A DNA stretch of 64,000 nucleotides from Rhodosalinus halophilus (lineage in GTDB: Bacteria; Pseudomonadota; Alphaproteobacteria; Rhodobacterales; Rhodobacteraceae): NCBI RefSeq assembly GCF_003298775.1, contig NZ_QNTQ01000002.1, positions 62,001 through 126,000 of the forward strand. The letters are read 5' to 3'. This document shows positions 55,654 to 64,000 of the stretch, piece by piece. Within the stretch, counting starts at the first letter, position 1. Every line of letters starts with the position of its first letter. A model generated the notes under the pieces. That model was not told where the DNA came from. It searched no databases and saw only the letters and a program-made list of their open reading frames with translations. The position numbers were made by a program, and so were the translations under genes.

Positions 55654-56838
55654 TCAGACATCCCCCTTCTTAGCACGGGCCGAGAAATCCGTCTCGCCCC
55701 CTGCGGCCAGAAGGCGCGCCTGCTCCACCCAGGCATCGCGCAGCACACGTCCCTGAAAGCCCTCGAGGTGATAATCCACCCAGGCGATCTCGTCCTCCGA
55801 CCACTCCGCGATCTGGCTGAAGTGGAAAATGCCGAGGCCGTTTAGCAGCTTCTCGAGCTTGGGGCCGACGCCCTTGATCCGCTTGAGGTCATCCGCCGCA
55901 TCGTCGCGGGGGCTGTCGAGGCGCGGCGGTTCGGCGCCGGGAGCGACCGCGCCCGGCTCGGTCGGCGGCTCGGGCGCCAGCTTCTCCCGCGGCGCGGGCT
56001 CCCCTGTGGCGGGCTTCCCCCGCCCCTGCACCGGGGCCTCGCGCCGGTCTATTCCGGTCTCGTCAGCCGGACGCTCGGGTGCGAGCACCGGGCCCTCGGG
56101 GTCGCTCTCGGCATCGCCCTTCTCGTGCGAGAGATCGCGCCAGGGGGTGTAGAGCGGCTCCTCGCTGCCGTCGATCCGCTTGATCGTGTCGCGCTTGTCG
56201 AGCGCCAGCGCGACCGAGGCGTTGTGGGGCGCGCGCCCCTCGGCATGCGCCGCGAGGCTGGTGAGGCCGCCCGCGGGCTCGGAGGCGTAGCGGCCGTTCT
56301 GCGGCCCCGGCGCGGGCACCTCGCCGGCGGCCAGCGCGTCTAGGATCTCTCCCAGCCGCTCGGCGGTCAGATCCTCGTAGTAATCCTTGCCGATCTGCGC
56401 CATCGGGGCGTTCGCGCAGGCGCCGAGGCACTCGACCTCCTCCCACGAGAACCGCCCGTCCTCGGACAGCTCGTGCGGATTGGCCGCGATCTTCTCTTTG
56501 CACACGGCCATCAGATCCTCGGCCCCGCAGATCATGCAGGAGGTCGTCCCGCAAACCTGCACATGCGCGACCGAGCCCACAGGCGCGAGCTGGAACATGA
56601 AGTAGAAGGTCGCCACCTCGAGCGCGCGGATATGCGCGAGGCCCAGCATGTCGGCCACGTATTCGATCGCCGGCCGGCTCAGCCAGCCCTCCTGCTCCTG
56701 CGCGCGCCAAAGCAGCGGGATGATCGCGCTGGCCTGCCGGCCCTCTGGATACTTGCTGATCTGCGCCTTGGCCCATTCCAGGTTCTCGGGCGTGAAGGCG
56801 AAGCCCTCGGGCTGTTCGTGATGAAGGCGTCGAAGCAT
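55654..56838 (-). CDS. nuoE: NADH-quinone oxidoreductase subunit E with an extra C-terminal HhH domain
   Basis: Residues 1-165 are a normal NuoE with 2Fe-2S cluster N1a ligands Cys96 and Cys101 (VCGTTSC) and Cys137 and Cys141 (CLGAC). The protein then continues to 394 residues, more than twice the usual length: a linker rich in Pro, Glu and Ala (165-312) and a helix-hairpin-helix domain (315-388, [30 protein letters not shown]). The frame is unbroken, so this is a true fusion. The tail is closely related to the separate membrane protein at 54917. Confidence 0.95.
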   Translation of the reverse strand: MLRRLHHEQPEGFAFTPENLEWAKAQISKYPEGRQASAIIPLLWRAQEQEGWLSRPAIEYVADMLGLAHIRALEVATFYFMFQLAPVGSVAHVQVCGTTSCMICGAEDLMAVCKEKIAANPHELSEDGRFSWEEVECLGACANAPMAQIGKDYYEDLTAERLGEILDALAAGEVPAPGPQNGRYASEPAGGLTSLAAHAEGRAPHNASVALALDKRDTIKRIDGSEEPLYTPWRDLSHEKGDAESDPEGPVLAPERPADETGIDRREAPVQGRGKPATGEPAPREKLAPEPPTEPGAVAPGAEPPRLDSPRDDAADDLKRIKGVGPKLEKLLNGLGIFHFSQIAEWSEDEIAWVDYHLEGFQGRVLRDAWVEQARLLAAGGETDFSARAKKGDV

Positions 56839-56866
56839 GCCTGTTCCTTCGTGTGATCCGCCGCGT

Positions 56867-57154
56867 TCAGGCCGCCGGCGCGCAGGGGCCGGTGGTCAGG
56901 CGCACGCCCCCCTCGGGCGTGCGCACCGCCTGTTCGAGCGCGATGCGGTAGTTCGAGATCGCCATGACCTGCTCGCGCGTGAGACCGGTCTGCAGCTCGA
57001 CGGGCGCATAGTCCGATTCGTACTGTAGCGTGCAGCCGATGCTTGCCACCGCGGAGTCGTAGTTGGCCCGGTCCTCTTCCGTCGTGCCCTCGGGCGGAAG
57101 CGCGCAGGCGGCGCTCAGCGACAGGCAGAGCAGCGCCGCGAAAGCCCTCTTCAT
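56867..57154 (-). CDS. Small lipoprotein with two mature cysteines between nuoD and nuoE
   Basis: The 95-residue protein has a signal peptide and lipobox LSLSAAC (Cys17). The mature part ([70 protein letters not shown]) has two cysteines, in SIGCTLQ and TGPCAP. Helical content and [15 protein letters not shown] pattern look like NADH-dehydrogenase-linked proteins annotated in relatives only by position. It overlaps nuoD by four bases. Confidence 0.82.
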   Translation of the reverse strand: MKRAFAALLCLSLSAACALPPEGTTEEDRANYDSAVASIGCTLQYESDYAPVELQTGLTREQVMAISNYRIALEQAVRTPEGGVRLTTGPCAPAA

Positions 57155-58365
57155 CGGTCGATCTCCCCGAAGACCACGTCGAGCGTGCCGATGATCGCGG
57201 CGACATCGGCGAGCTGATGGCCCCGTGCGATATGGTCCATCGCCTGAAGATGCAGGAACCCCGGCGCGCGCAGCTTGGCGCGGTAGGGCCGGTTGGTGCC
57301 GTCGGCCACGAGGTAGACGCCGAACTCGCCCTTGGGCGCCTCGACGGCGGCATAGACCTCGCCCTCGGGGACGTGGAAGCCCTCGGTGTAGAGCTTGAAG
57401 TGATGGATCAGCGCCTCCATCGAGGTCTTCATGTCGGCGCGGGAGGGCGGCGCGATCTTGCCGCGCGCCATGACTTCGCCCGGCTCCGCGCGCAGCTTGG
57501 CGAGGGCCTGATGGATGATCTTCACGCTCTCGCGCATCTCCGCCATCCGCACGAGATAGCGGTCGTAGCAGTCGCCGTTCTTGCCCACGGGGATCTGGAA
57601 CTCGAACTCGTCGTAGCACTCGTAGGGCTGCGCCCGCCGCAGATCCCAGGCAAGGCCCGAACCGCGCACCATCGGCCCCGAGAAGCCCCAGTCCAGAATG
57701 TCCTGCTCGGTCACGACGCCGATATCGACGTTGCGCTGCTTGAAGATCCGGTTCTCGGTCAGCAGCCCGTCGATGTCGTCGAGCGCCTTGGGGAAGGCCT
57801 CAGCCCAGGTCTCGATGTCGTCGATGAGCTCCGGCGGGAGATCCTGATGCACGCCCCCGGGCCGGAAATAGGCGGCATGCAGCCGCGCGCCGCAGGCCCG
57901 CTCGTAGAACTCCATGAGCTTCTCGCGCTCCTCGAAGCCCCAGAGCGGCGGGGTCAGCGCGCCCACGTCCATCGCCTGCGTGGTCACGTTGAGCAGGTGG
58001 TTCAGCACGCGCCCGATCTCGGAAAAGAGCACGCGGATCAGCTGCGCGCGGCGCGGCACCTCGACGCCGGTCAGCTTCTCGATCGCGAGGCACCAGGCGT
58101 GCTCCTGGTTCATCGGCGCGACATAGTCGAGACGGTCGAAATAGGGCAGGTTCTGCAGGTAGGTGCGGCTCTCCATCAGCTTCTCGGTGCCGCGGTGCAG
58201 AAGCCCGATATGCGGGTCGCAGCGCTCGACGATCTCGCCGTCGAGCTCCAGCACCAGTCGCAGAACCCCGTGCGCCGCAGGGTGCTGCGGACCGAAGTTG
58301 ATGTTGAAGTTGCGGATCTGCTGTTCGCCGGTCTCGACGTCCTCGAAGCCCTTCGCGTCCTTCAT
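57151..58365 (-). CDS. nuoD: NADH-quinone oxidoreductase subunit D
   Basis: NuoD lines the quinone pocket. The 404-residue protein has [22 protein letters not shown] with the quinone-contacting His, [13 protein letters not shown] and the end motif DVVFGEIDR. NuoC and NuoD are separate here, unlike in E. coli where they are fused. It overlaps the 63-residue membrane gene by four bases. Confidence 0.97.
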   Translation of the reverse strand: MKDAKGFEDVETGEQQIRNFNINFGPQHPAAHGVLRLVLELDGEIVERCDPHIGLLHRGTEKLMESRTYLQNLPYFDRLDYVAPMNQEHAWCLAIEKLTGVEVPRRAQLIRVLFSEIGRVLNHLLNVTTQAMDVGALTPPLWGFEEREKLMEFYERACGARLHAAYFRPGGVHQDLPPELIDDIETWAEAFPKALDDIDGLLTENRIFKQRNVDIGVVTEQDILDWGFSGPMVRGSGLAWDLRRAQPYECYDEFEFQIPVGKNGDCYDRYLVRMAEMRESVKIIHQALAKLRAEPGEVMARGKIAPPSRADMKTSMEALIHHFKLYTEGFHVPEGEVYAAVEAPKGEFGVYLVADGTNRPYRAKLRAPGFLHLQAMDHIARGHQLADVAAIIGTLDVVFGEIDR

Positions 58366-58553
58366 GCGCGGCCTCCGTCATCCTTGAACGCCATGACCCA
58401 GAGCAGCACGAGCGCGCCGAAGGGGATAAGCGCCGCCAGCGCCACCCAGGAGGGGATGCCGAAGCGCGGCAGAAGCTTCCAGAAGGGGATCACGACCAGC
58501 ACGCCCACGATCACGAGCCAGAGCAGCCCGCCGCCGCCACCATTCATCATCAT
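58362..58553 (-). CDS. 63-residue two-helix membrane protein between nuoC and nuoD
   Basis: The frame starts with three consecutive ATG codons overlapping the nuoC stop and ends overlapping the nuoD ATG by four bases. The protein has a Gly-rich N-terminus, two transmembrane helices (about 10-28 and 37-56, [20 protein letters not shown] and [21 protein letters not shown]) and a charged end. Coupling on both sides argues strongly for translation. The function is unknown; genes with the same place and size occur in relatives' nuo operons as I recall. Confidence 0.8.
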   Translation of the reverse strand: MMMNGGGGGLLWLVIVGVLVVIPFWKLLPRFGIPSWVALAALIPFGALVLLWVMAFKDDGGRA

Positions 58554-59176
58554 GTCGTGCCCTCCTCGGTCTTCTCGTCGCCCGGAAGCACGTAATGCGC
58601 CCCCTCCCAGGGACTCATGAAGTCGAACTGCCGGTATTCCTGCACCAGCTTCACCGGCTCGTAGACGACGCGCTTGGCAGCCTCGTCGTAGCGAACTTCC
58701 GTGTAGCCCGTGGTCGGGAAATCCTTGCGCAGCGGATGCCCGCGGAAGCCGTAGTCGGTCAGGATGCGGCGCAGATCCGGGTGGCCGGAAAAGAGGATGC
58801 CGAACATGTCGAACACCTCGCGCTCGAACCATCCGGCGGACGGATGCACGCCGGTGATCGAGGGCACCAGCTCCTCTTCGTCCACCGCGGCGCGCAGGCG
58901 GATGCGGTGGTTCTGATACATCGACAGCAGGTGATAGACCACGTCGAAGCGCTTCGGCCGCTCCGGCCAGTCCACGGCCGTGATATCCACAAGCGTCGAG
59001 AAACCGCAGCTCGCATCCTGCTTGAGGAACTCCACAAGCCCCGCGACCCGGGCGGGCGCGACGTTCACCGTCAGCTCACCGTGGGACATCTCCCAGGAAA
59101 GCACGCAGTCCGGCCGCCGCGCCTCGATATGGGCGCCGAGCTCTTCGAGCGCGGCCGTGGTTGCGTCTGAACTCAT
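58550..59176 (-). CDS. nuoC: NADH-quinone oxidoreductase subunit C
   Basis: The 208-residue peripheral-arm subunit has the 30-kDa-subunit signature [24 protein letters not shown] and [48 protein letters not shown]. It starts 17 bases after nuoB and is a separate polypeptide from NuoD. Confidence 0.97.
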   Translation of the reverse strand: MSSDATTAALEELGAHIEARRPDCVLSWEMSHGELTVNVAPARVAGLVEFLKQDASCGFSTLVDITAVDWPERPKRFDVVYHLLSMYQNHRIRLRAAVDEEELVPSITGVHPSAGWFEREVFDMFGILFSGHPDLRRILTDYGFRGHPLRKDFPTTGYTEVRYDEAAKRVVYEPVKLVQEYRQFDFMSPWEGAHYVLPGDEKTEEGTT

Positions 59177-59193
59177 CGCGTCCTCCGGCGCCT

Positions 59194-59742
59194 TTAGCGC
59201 GTGATGGTGCCCGTGCGGCGGATCTTCCGCTGAAGCTGCATGATGCCGTAGAGCAGCGCCTCGGCCGTGGGCGGGCAGCCGGGCACGTAGATGTCCACCG
59301 GCACGATCCGGTCGCAGCCGCGCACCACCGAATAGCTGTAGTGGTAGTAGCCCCCGCCGTTGGCGCAGGAGCCCATGGAGATCACGTAGCGCGGCTCCGG
59401 CATCTGGTCGTAGACCTTGCGCAGCGCCGGCGCCATCTTGTTCGTCAGCGTGCCGGCCACGATCATCACGTCCGACTGCCGCGGGCTCGCGCGCGGGGCC
59501 ACGCCGAAGCGCTCGGCGTCGTAGCGCGGCATCGATGTGTGCATCATCTCGACCGCGCAGCAGGCAAGCCCGAAGGTCATCCAGTGCAGCGAGCCGGTGC
59601 GCGCCCAGTTGATGATGTCCTCGGTCGTGGTGACGAGAAAGCCCTTGTCCTGGAGCTCGCGGTTGAGCGTCTGCGTCGCGTGCTCGGGGTCGGGGCCGGC
59701 GGCGTTGACCGCGCCCGTCTCCTTGTTCGGCGTCACTGCCAT
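59194..59742 (-). CDS. nuoB: NADH-quinone oxidoreductase subunit B
   Basis: NuoB carries the terminal cluster N2 that reduces quinone. The 182-residue protein has the tandem cysteines in [15 protein letters not shown], then [21 protein letters not shown] and [12 protein letters not shown] as the other ligands. The start [10 protein letters not shown] at 59742 overlaps the nuoA end by 10 bases; upstream in-frame sequence is nuoA in another frame. Confidence 0.96.
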   Translation of the reverse strand: MAVTPNKETGAVNAAGPDPEHATQTLNRELQDKGFLVTTTEDIINWARTGSLHWMTFGLACCAVEMMHTSMPRYDAERFGVAPRASPRQSDVMIVAGTLTNKMAPALRKVYDQMPEPRYVISMGSCANGGGYYHYSYSVVRGCDRIVPVDIYVPGCPPTAEALLYGIMQLQRKIRRTGTITR

Positions 59743-60098
59743 TCCATCGCCCCCTTCTTCCATTCGTAGGCGAAGCCCGCGGTCAGCACGGCGAGGAAGG
59801 CCATCATCGACCAGAAGGCCGTCATCGAGATCTCGGAGAAGGCCACCGCCCAGGGGAACAGGAAGGCGATCTCGAGGTCGAAGATGATGAACAGGATCGA
59901 GACGAGGTAGAACCGCACGTCGAACTTCATCCGCGCGTCGTCGAAGGCGTTGAAGCCGCATTCGTAGGCCGAGACCTTCTCGGGGTCCGGGTTGCGCACG
60001 GCAAGCACCACCGCCGCGAGGATGAGGATCAGGCCCAGGCCGATCGCCACCGCCAGCAGCAGGAGGATCGGCGCGTATTCCCTGAGCAGCTCTTCCAT
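59733..60098 (-). CDS. nuoA: NADH-quinone oxidoreductase subunit A, first gene of the nuo operon
   Basis: The 121-residue membrane subunit has three helices and the loop [41 protein letters not shown], whose Cys is the site that switches in active/deactive transitions in mitochondria. The start [15 protein letters not shown] has an RBS (GGAGCCGAGG) upstream. A 210-base spacer precedes it, the largest in this region, and holds the probable operon promoter. Confidence 0.96.
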   Translation of the reverse strand: MEELLREYAPILLLLAVAIGLGLILILAAVVLAVRNPDPEKVSAYECGFNAFDDARMKFDVRFYLVSILFIIFDLEIAFLFPWAVAFSEISMTAFWSMMAFLAVLTAGFAYEWKKGAMEWQ

Positions 60099-60256
60099 GC
60101 CTCGGCTCCTTCCGGCCTGGGTACGCAGCGCCGCGCCGGGACCGCGTGTTCCCACCTGATTTACGCTCGCCCCCCGGTCCGGTCAACCGACGCCGCAGTG
60201 CGGCGAGGCCGCGCCGCCGCCGCGTCAGCCCGGTTCTGCCGGTGATCGGCGGGCGG

Positions 60257-60285
60257 TGTATGCGGCTGTATGCCGCCGGGGTCAA
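60257..60285 (-). promoter_or_regulatory. Putative promoter of the nuo operon with a 10-bp-period direct repeat
   Basis: On the minus strand TTGACC (60280-60285) is followed after 17 bases by CATACA (60257-60262). The region also holds TGTATGC twice on the plus strand (60257-60263 and 60267-60273), one helical turn apart, overlapping the -10 element. The repeats could be an activator or repressor site. The elements lie 160-190 bases before the nuoA start. Confidence 0.4.
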
Positions 60286-60308
60286 GCCGGGCGCCGGGCC
60301 AGCGCCGG

Positions 60309-60686
60309 TCACGGCGTGACGATCATCACATAGGCCGCGAGGCCGGCCATGACCAGCGTGACCGGCGCCCAGACGGCGCGCTCGCGCGCAGAGGGCGTGA
60401 GGTGGTTCAGAGCGGCGGTCACGACGCTGAGACCCAGCGCGGCCCAGCCGGTCCAGCGCGGCCAGTCCAGTCCGGGAAACCCGGCCGCCGAGAGGATCGC
60501 CAGCGCCTGCGCGGCCAGCACCGGGATCGAGAGCGCCGCGAGCGCGCGCCCCGAGAGCGGCAGCGCGCCCGGATGCCGCCCGCCCTGGGTCCAGGGGCCC
60601 AGCGGCGCCCCCGCGATCAGCGCGATCTGGAAGAAGATGCCGGCGAGGCAGCCCAGCGCGAAGAGATGCGCGATCTGCGCGGTCAC
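60309..60686 (-). CDS. Four-helix membrane protein coupled to the enoyl-CoA hydratase gene
   Basis: The 125-residue product begins with GTG overlapping the hydratase stop (GTGA junction). It has about four hydrophobic helices: [66 protein letters not shown] and [18 protein letters not shown]. No domain is recognised for certain. Translation coupling places it in the leucine-degradation operon, but a catalytic role is not suggested. Confidence 0.75.
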   Translation of the reverse strand: MTAQIAHLFALGCLAGIFFQIALIAGAPLGPWTQGGRHPGALPLSGRALAALSIPVLAAQALAILSAAGFPGLDWPRWTGWAALGLSVVTAALNHLTPSARERAVWAPVTLVMAGLAAYVMIVTP

Positions 60687-61477
60687 GCGCCGCTCGCCCA
60701 GGCGGGCCTGCGCTTCTCGAAGAAGGCGGCGATGCCCTCGTCCGCTTCCGACGTCTCCCAGCGGTCGGCCAGCGCCTCGATGGTGGCGCGGATCATCGCC
60801 TCGTCCGGCGGAGTGGAGACGTCGCGGATCAGCGCCTTGGCCGCGGCCACCGCGCCGGGCGCGCAGGCGAGATAGGGCGCCACTTCCGCCTCGACCGCCG
60901 CGTCGAGATCCGCCTCGGGCACGACGCGGGCGAGCAGCCCGAGACGCTCGGCCTCCGCCGCACCGAAGACGCGCGCGGACATGAAGACCTGCCGCGCCCG
61001 CGCCGCGCCCGTGCGCGCCACGACGTATGGCCCGATGGTGGCCGGTATGATGCCCAGCCGCGTCTCGGTCAGGCCCATCTTGACCGCCTCGGTGCCGATC
61101 GCGATGTCGCAGACCGAGGCGAGCCCCACGCCGCCGCCGAAGGCGTTGCCGTGCACCCGCCCGATCAGCGGCCTGGGCATCCGGTCGAGCGCCATCAGCA
61201 TCCGGGCGAGCTTCGTGGCCTCGGCGATCCGGGTGGCGCGGTCCGCCTCCATCTGCGCGCGCATCCAGCCAAGGTCGCCGCCCGCGCAGAAACTCTTGCC
61301 CTGCGCCGCGAGCACGACCGCGCGCACCCCGTCGTCGTCGCCCAAGAGGTCGGCGGCCCGTGTCAGCTCCGCGATCATCTGCGCCGACATCGCGTTGTGC
61401 TTGTCGGGCCGCGCCAGCGTCAGTGTCGCCACCCCACGTTCGTCGCGCGCGACGCGGATTGTCTCGAAATCGGTCAT
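60683..61477 (-). CDS. Enoyl-CoA hydratase family protein, probable methylglutaconyl-CoA hydratase
   Basis: The 264-residue crotonase-fold enzyme has the oxyanion motif [31 protein letters not shown], and the Glu-containing [16 protein letters not shown]. The neighbouring HMG-CoA lyase and biotin-dependent carboxylase subunit place it in leucine catabolism, where LiuC/AUH hydrates 3-methylglutaconyl-CoA to HMG-CoA. Substrate assignment rests on context. The start [21 protein letters not shown] is standard. A pair of hairpins separates it from the lyase gene upstream. Confidence 0.88.
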   Translation of the reverse strand: MTDFETIRVARDERGVATLTLARPDKHNAMSAQMIAELTRAADLLGDDDGVRAVVLAAQGKSFCAGGDLGWMRAQMEADRATRIAEATKLARMLMALDRMPRPLIGRVHGNAFGGGVGLASVCDIAIGTEAVKMGLTETRLGIIPATIGPYVVARTGAARARQVFMSARVFGAAEAERLGLLARVVPEADLDAAVEAEVAPYLACAPGAVAAAKALIRDVSTPPDEAMIRATIEALADRWETSEADEGIAAFFEKRRPAWASGA

Positions 61478-61487
61478 TCCAGGCTCC

Positions 61488-61533
61488 CAAAATTCTTGCA
61501 AAGAATTTTGCAAGGCGTTTTCAAACGCCTTGC
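61488..61533. repeat. Two adjacent perfect hairpins between the lyase and hydratase genes
   Basis: CAAAATTCTT (61488-61497) pairs with AAGAATTTTG (61501-61510) around GCA. GCAAGGCGTTT (61510-61520) pairs with AAACGCCTTGC (61523-61533). The first is AT-rich, unusual here. This is a REP-like intergenic element seen once in the window, distinct from the GGGATATTT family. It may act in transcript end formation or mRNA stability inside the operon. Confidence 0.75.
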
Positions 61534-61536
61534 GCC

Positions 61537-62391
61537 TTACCCCGCACGCAGCGCGCGGGCCATCTCCGCCGCCTCTGCAATCACCGCCATGTCGAGCCCG
61601 GTCTCGAGGCCCAGCTCGGCCAGCCGTCGCGCGACCGCCTCGGTCGCCACGTTGCCCGCCGCCCCTGGCGCGAAGGGGCAGCCGCCGAGGCCGCCCACCG
61701 CCGCGTCGAAGACCCGCAGGCCCTTGTCCAGCGCCGCCTCGATGTTGCCGAGCGCGCGGCCCGCGGTGTCGTGGAAATGCCCCGCGAGCCGCTCGGCCGG
61801 CACGGCTTCCAGCACCGCATCGAGCATCGCCGCCACCCGCCCGGGCGTGCCCTGCCCGATCGTGTCGCCCAGGCTGATCTCGTAACAGCCCATCGCATCG
61901 AGCGCCCCGGCCACCCGGGCCACCGCCTCCGGCGCCACCGAACCGTCGTAGGGGCAGTCGGTCACGCAGGAGATGTAGCCGCGCACCGGCAGCCCGACCT
62001 CGCGCGCAGCCTCCGTGACCGGGCGGAAGCGCTCGAGGCTCTCGTCGATGGTCGCGTTGATGTTGGCCTTCGAGAAGCCCTCCGAGGCCGAGCCGAAGAC
62101 CGCGATCTCGTCGGCCTGCGCGGCGATCGCGCGCTCGAGCCCCGTCATGTTGGGCGTGAGCGCGGCGTAGCTCACGCCCGGTGCGCGGCGGATACCGGCC
62201 AGCACCTGGCCCGAATCGGCCATCTGCGGCACCCATCTGGGGCTCACGAAGCTCGCCACCTCGATCCGGCGAAAGCCCGCACGGCTCAGGCAGTCGATCA
62301 GCGCGATCTTCGCCTCGGTCGGGATATGGGCCTTTTCGTTCTGAAGCCCATCGCGCGGGCCGACCTCGAAGATCTCGACGACCTCAGCCAT
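61537..62391 (-). CDS. mvaB: Hydroxymethylglutaryl-CoA lyase
   Basis: The lyase splits 3-hydroxy-3-methylglutaryl-CoA into acetoacetate and acetyl-CoA, the last step of leucine degradation. The 284-residue TIM-barrel protein has the catalytic metal motif EVGPRDGLQNEKA, GCYEISLGDTIGQGTPG, the HFHDTAGRALGN His pair, and the active-site loop AAVGGLGGCPFAPGAAGN. It overlaps the upstream carboxylase gene by eight bases. Confidence 0.95.
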   Translation of the reverse strand: MAEVVEIFEVGPRDGLQNEKAHIPTEAKIALIDCLSRAGFRRIEVASFVSPRWVPQMADSGQVLAGIRRAPGVSYAALTPNMTGLERAIAAQADEIAVFGSASEGFSKANINATIDESLERFRPVTEAAREVGLPVRGYISCVTDCPYDGSVAPEAVARVAGALDAMGCYEISLGDTIGQGTPGRVAAMLDAVLEAVPAERLAGHFHDTAGRALGNIEAALDKGLRVFDAAVGGLGGCPFAPGAAGNVATEAVARRLAELGLETGLDMAVIAEAAEMARALRAG

Positions 62392-64000
62392 CGGCCTCTT
62401 CCTCCAGCCGGATGAGCGCCGCGCCCGCCTCGACCTGCGCGCCCGGCCCGGCCAGAACCTCGGCCACCACGCCGTCGCGCCAGGCGGTCAGCGCATGTTC
62501 CATCTTCATCGCCTCCAGCACGGCGAGACGCTGGCCCGCCGCCACGGCCTGCCCGGACTCGACGAGCACCTCGCGCAGAAGCCCCGGCATCGGCGCCTCG
62601 ATCACGTCCTCGCCGCTGGCCACCGCGCCGCGCTCCAGCGGATCGGCGATCTCGAAGACCTGCCCGTGATCGGCGAAGACGGTCACGCGGCCACCGGCCA
62701 GATGCGCGCCGGCCCCCGGCCGCCCGTCGAAGCGCCAGCGTCCATCGCGCCGCTCGGCCCGGATCTCGCGCCCGGCGACCTCGATCACATGCGCGTCCGG
62801 CGCCTCGGCGCGCAGGTGCACGCCGGTCTCCTCGCCCGCGCGCCGGAGCCCGATCCGTCGCCGCAACGGCGCCCAGAGCGCGAAGCCCGTCGCGGGCGCC
62901 TCCGCCGCCGTGAGCCCCGCCGCGGCCAGCGCCGCCTCGGCCCAGACCTCGGGCGCGGGGTCCGGCGCGGCCACCAGCGCCTCGCGGTCGCGGTCGATGA
63001 GCCCCGTGTCCACGTCGCCGGCCGCGAAGCCCGCGTGCTTCGCCAGCGCACCGAGGAAGGCGAGGTTCGTGACCGTGCCCGCCACCTGCGTCTCGCCCAG
63101 GGCGCGACGCAGCTTCATCAGCGCGACCTCGCGCGTGGGGCCGTGCACGACGAGCTTCGCGATCATCGGGTCGTAATGCGGCGTGATCTCGTCGCCCGCG
63201 CGCACGCCCGTGTCGGCGCGCACGCCGGCCGGAAAGGCCAGATGCGCAAGCCGCCCGGTGGCGGGCAGGAAGCCCTTGGGCACGTCCTCGGCATAAAGCC
63301 GCGCCTCGAAGGCATGGCCCGAGAGCGCCAGGTCCTGCTGGCCCGCGGGCAGCGGCTCTCCGGCCGCCACGCGGAACTGCCATTCGACAAGGTCCACGCC
63401 CGTCACCGCCTCGGTCACGGGGTGCTCGACCTGCAGCCGCGTGTTCATCTCCATGAACCAGAAGCGATCGGGCCGCAGCCCCTCTGAGGCGTCCACGATG
63501 AACTCCACCGTGCCGGCGCCGCGATAGCCGATGGCCTCGGCCGCGCGCACGGCCGCCTGCCCCATGGCGCGCCGCATCTCCTCGGTCATGCCCGGCGCCG
63601 GGGCCTCCTCGATCACCTTCTGATGCCGTCGCTGCAGCGAGCAGTCGCGCTCGAACAGATGCACGGCGCGCGTGCCGTCGCCGAAGACCTGCACCTCGAT
63701 GTGGCGCGGCTTGGCGACGAATTTTTCGACGAGCACGGCGTCGTTGCCGAAGGCGCCGCGCGCCTCCGCGCGCGCCGAGGCCAGCGCCTCGGCGAAGTCC
63801 TCCGGCCGGTCCACCCGACGCATCCCCTTGCCGCCGCCGCCGGCGACGGCCTTGATCAGCACCGGATAGCCGATGGCCTCGGCCGCGCCCGCCAGATGCT
63901 CGTCGTCCTGACTCTCGCCGTGATAGCCGGGCACCACCGGAACGCCCGCCTGCTCCATCACATGCTTGGCCGCGTCCTTCAGCCCCATCGCCCGGATCGC
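62384..64000 (-). CDS. mccA: Biotin-dependent acyl-CoA carboxylase alpha subunit, probably methylcrotonyl-CoA (5' end outside window)
   Basis: The visible 538 residues begin in the biotin carboxylase domain and the frame is open at the window edge (AIRAMGLKDAAKHVMEQAGV). Present are the ATP-grasp loop AVAGGGGKGMRRV, the EKFVAKPRHIEVQVFGD region, the ERDCSLQRRHQKVIEEAPAPG motif and the C-terminal biotinyl domain with AMKMEHAL. The gene for HMG-CoA lyase follows, so 3-methylcrotonyl-CoA is the likely substrate (LiuD); the beta subunit should lie outside the window. Biotinylation would use the birA product. Confidence 0.9.
   Translation of the reverse strand, partial: AIRAMGLKDAAKHVMEQAGVPVVPGYHGESQDDEHLAGAAEAIGYPVLIKAVAGGGGKGMRRVDRPEDFAEALASARAEARGAFGNDAVLVEKFVAKPRHIEVQVFGDGTRAVHLFERDCSLQRRHQKVIEEAPAPGMTEEMRRAMGQAAVRAAEAIGYRGAGTVEFIVDASEGLRPDRFWFMEMNTRLQVEHPVTEAVTGVDLVEWQFRVAAGEPLPAGQQDLALSGHAFEARLYAEDVPKGFLPATGRLAHLAFPAGVRADTGVRAGDEITPHYDPMIAKLVVHGPTREVALMKLRRALGETQVAGTVTNLAFLGALAKHAGFAAGDVDTGLIDRDREALVAAPDPAPEVWAEAALAAAGLTAAEAPATGFALWAPLRRRIGLRRAGEETGVHLRAEAPDAHVIEVAGREIRAERRDGRWRFDGRPGAGAHLAGGRVTVFADHGQVFEIADPLERGAVASGEDVIEAPMPGLLREVLVESGQAVAAGQRLAVLEAMKMEHALTAWRDGVVAEVLAGPGAQVEAGAALIRLEEEADG

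Overview
The window is a gene-dense, GC-rich (roughly 70 % by eye) stretch of an alphaproteobacterial chromosome, almost certainly Rhodobacterales (Rhodobacteraceae / roseobacter group). The evidence is the gene order: a 14-gene nuo (complex I) operon with many extra reading frames between the subunit genes, as reported for the Paracoccus denitrificans nqo cluster; a nuoN-birA-coaX-rnj tail; gor-hflK-hflC-DUF2065-Do protease; and copies of an intergenic repeat (GGGGGGCGCTGCCCCCC-type hairpin followed by CCCCGGGATATTT and a purine-rich AAGAAGAAG end) that I recall as common in this family. No tRNA, rRNA, insertion sequence, prophage or CRISPR array was seen. The species cannot be named from this sequence.

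Layout. 1-4.8 kb: start of xseA, a DJ-1/PfpI protein, purD, a secreted FG-GAP protein with a 2Fe-2S ferredoxin, an isolated OB-fold protein resembling the C-terminus of the error-prone polymerase DnaE2, and a peptidoglycan-binding lipoprotein ending in a bidirectional terminator. 4.8-11.1 kb (minus strand): Do-type protease, DUF2065, hflC, hflK, gor, rpiA (envelope proteostasis and redox). 11.2-17.3 kb: a TetR regulator divergent from a GST-like gene with two clear tandem operators between them, a second GST, sdaA, two EamA transporters and thiN. 17.4-20.2 kb: a 911-residue acidic repeat protein. 20.3-27.1 kb: purA, secG, pyrG and small genes including two tandem TerB proteins and a PhnD-like protein without a signal peptide.

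27.2-35.4 kb (plus strand): a polar amino-acid-type ABC transporter followed by two glutamine-synthetase-like ligases, a class I glutamine amidotransferase and a PuuB-like FAD oxidase. This looks like a complete uptake and gamma-glutamylation route for an amine or polyamine. 35.6-37.7 kb: a DEAD-box helicase and a small MESH1-like HD hydrolase.

37.7-60.1 kb (minus strand): nuoA-B-C-D-E-F-G-H-I-J-K-L-M-N, then birA, coaX and rnj, probably one long co-directional transcription unit. All 14 core complex I subunits are present. Twelve further genes lie between them: small membrane proteins (26, 40, 63 and 76 residues), three lipoproteins and a DUF5333 protein that each carry exactly two cysteines in the exported part, a SAM methyltransferase, a carboxymuconolactone-decarboxylase-like protein, and a membrane-anchored helix-hairpin-helix protein whose domain is also fused to the C-terminus of NuoE. 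This interleaved set is the most interesting part of the window. 60.3-64 kb (minus strand): a leucine-degradation cluster (biotin-carboxylase subunit running off the edge, HMG-CoA lyase, enoyl-CoA hydratase) and a small membrane protein.
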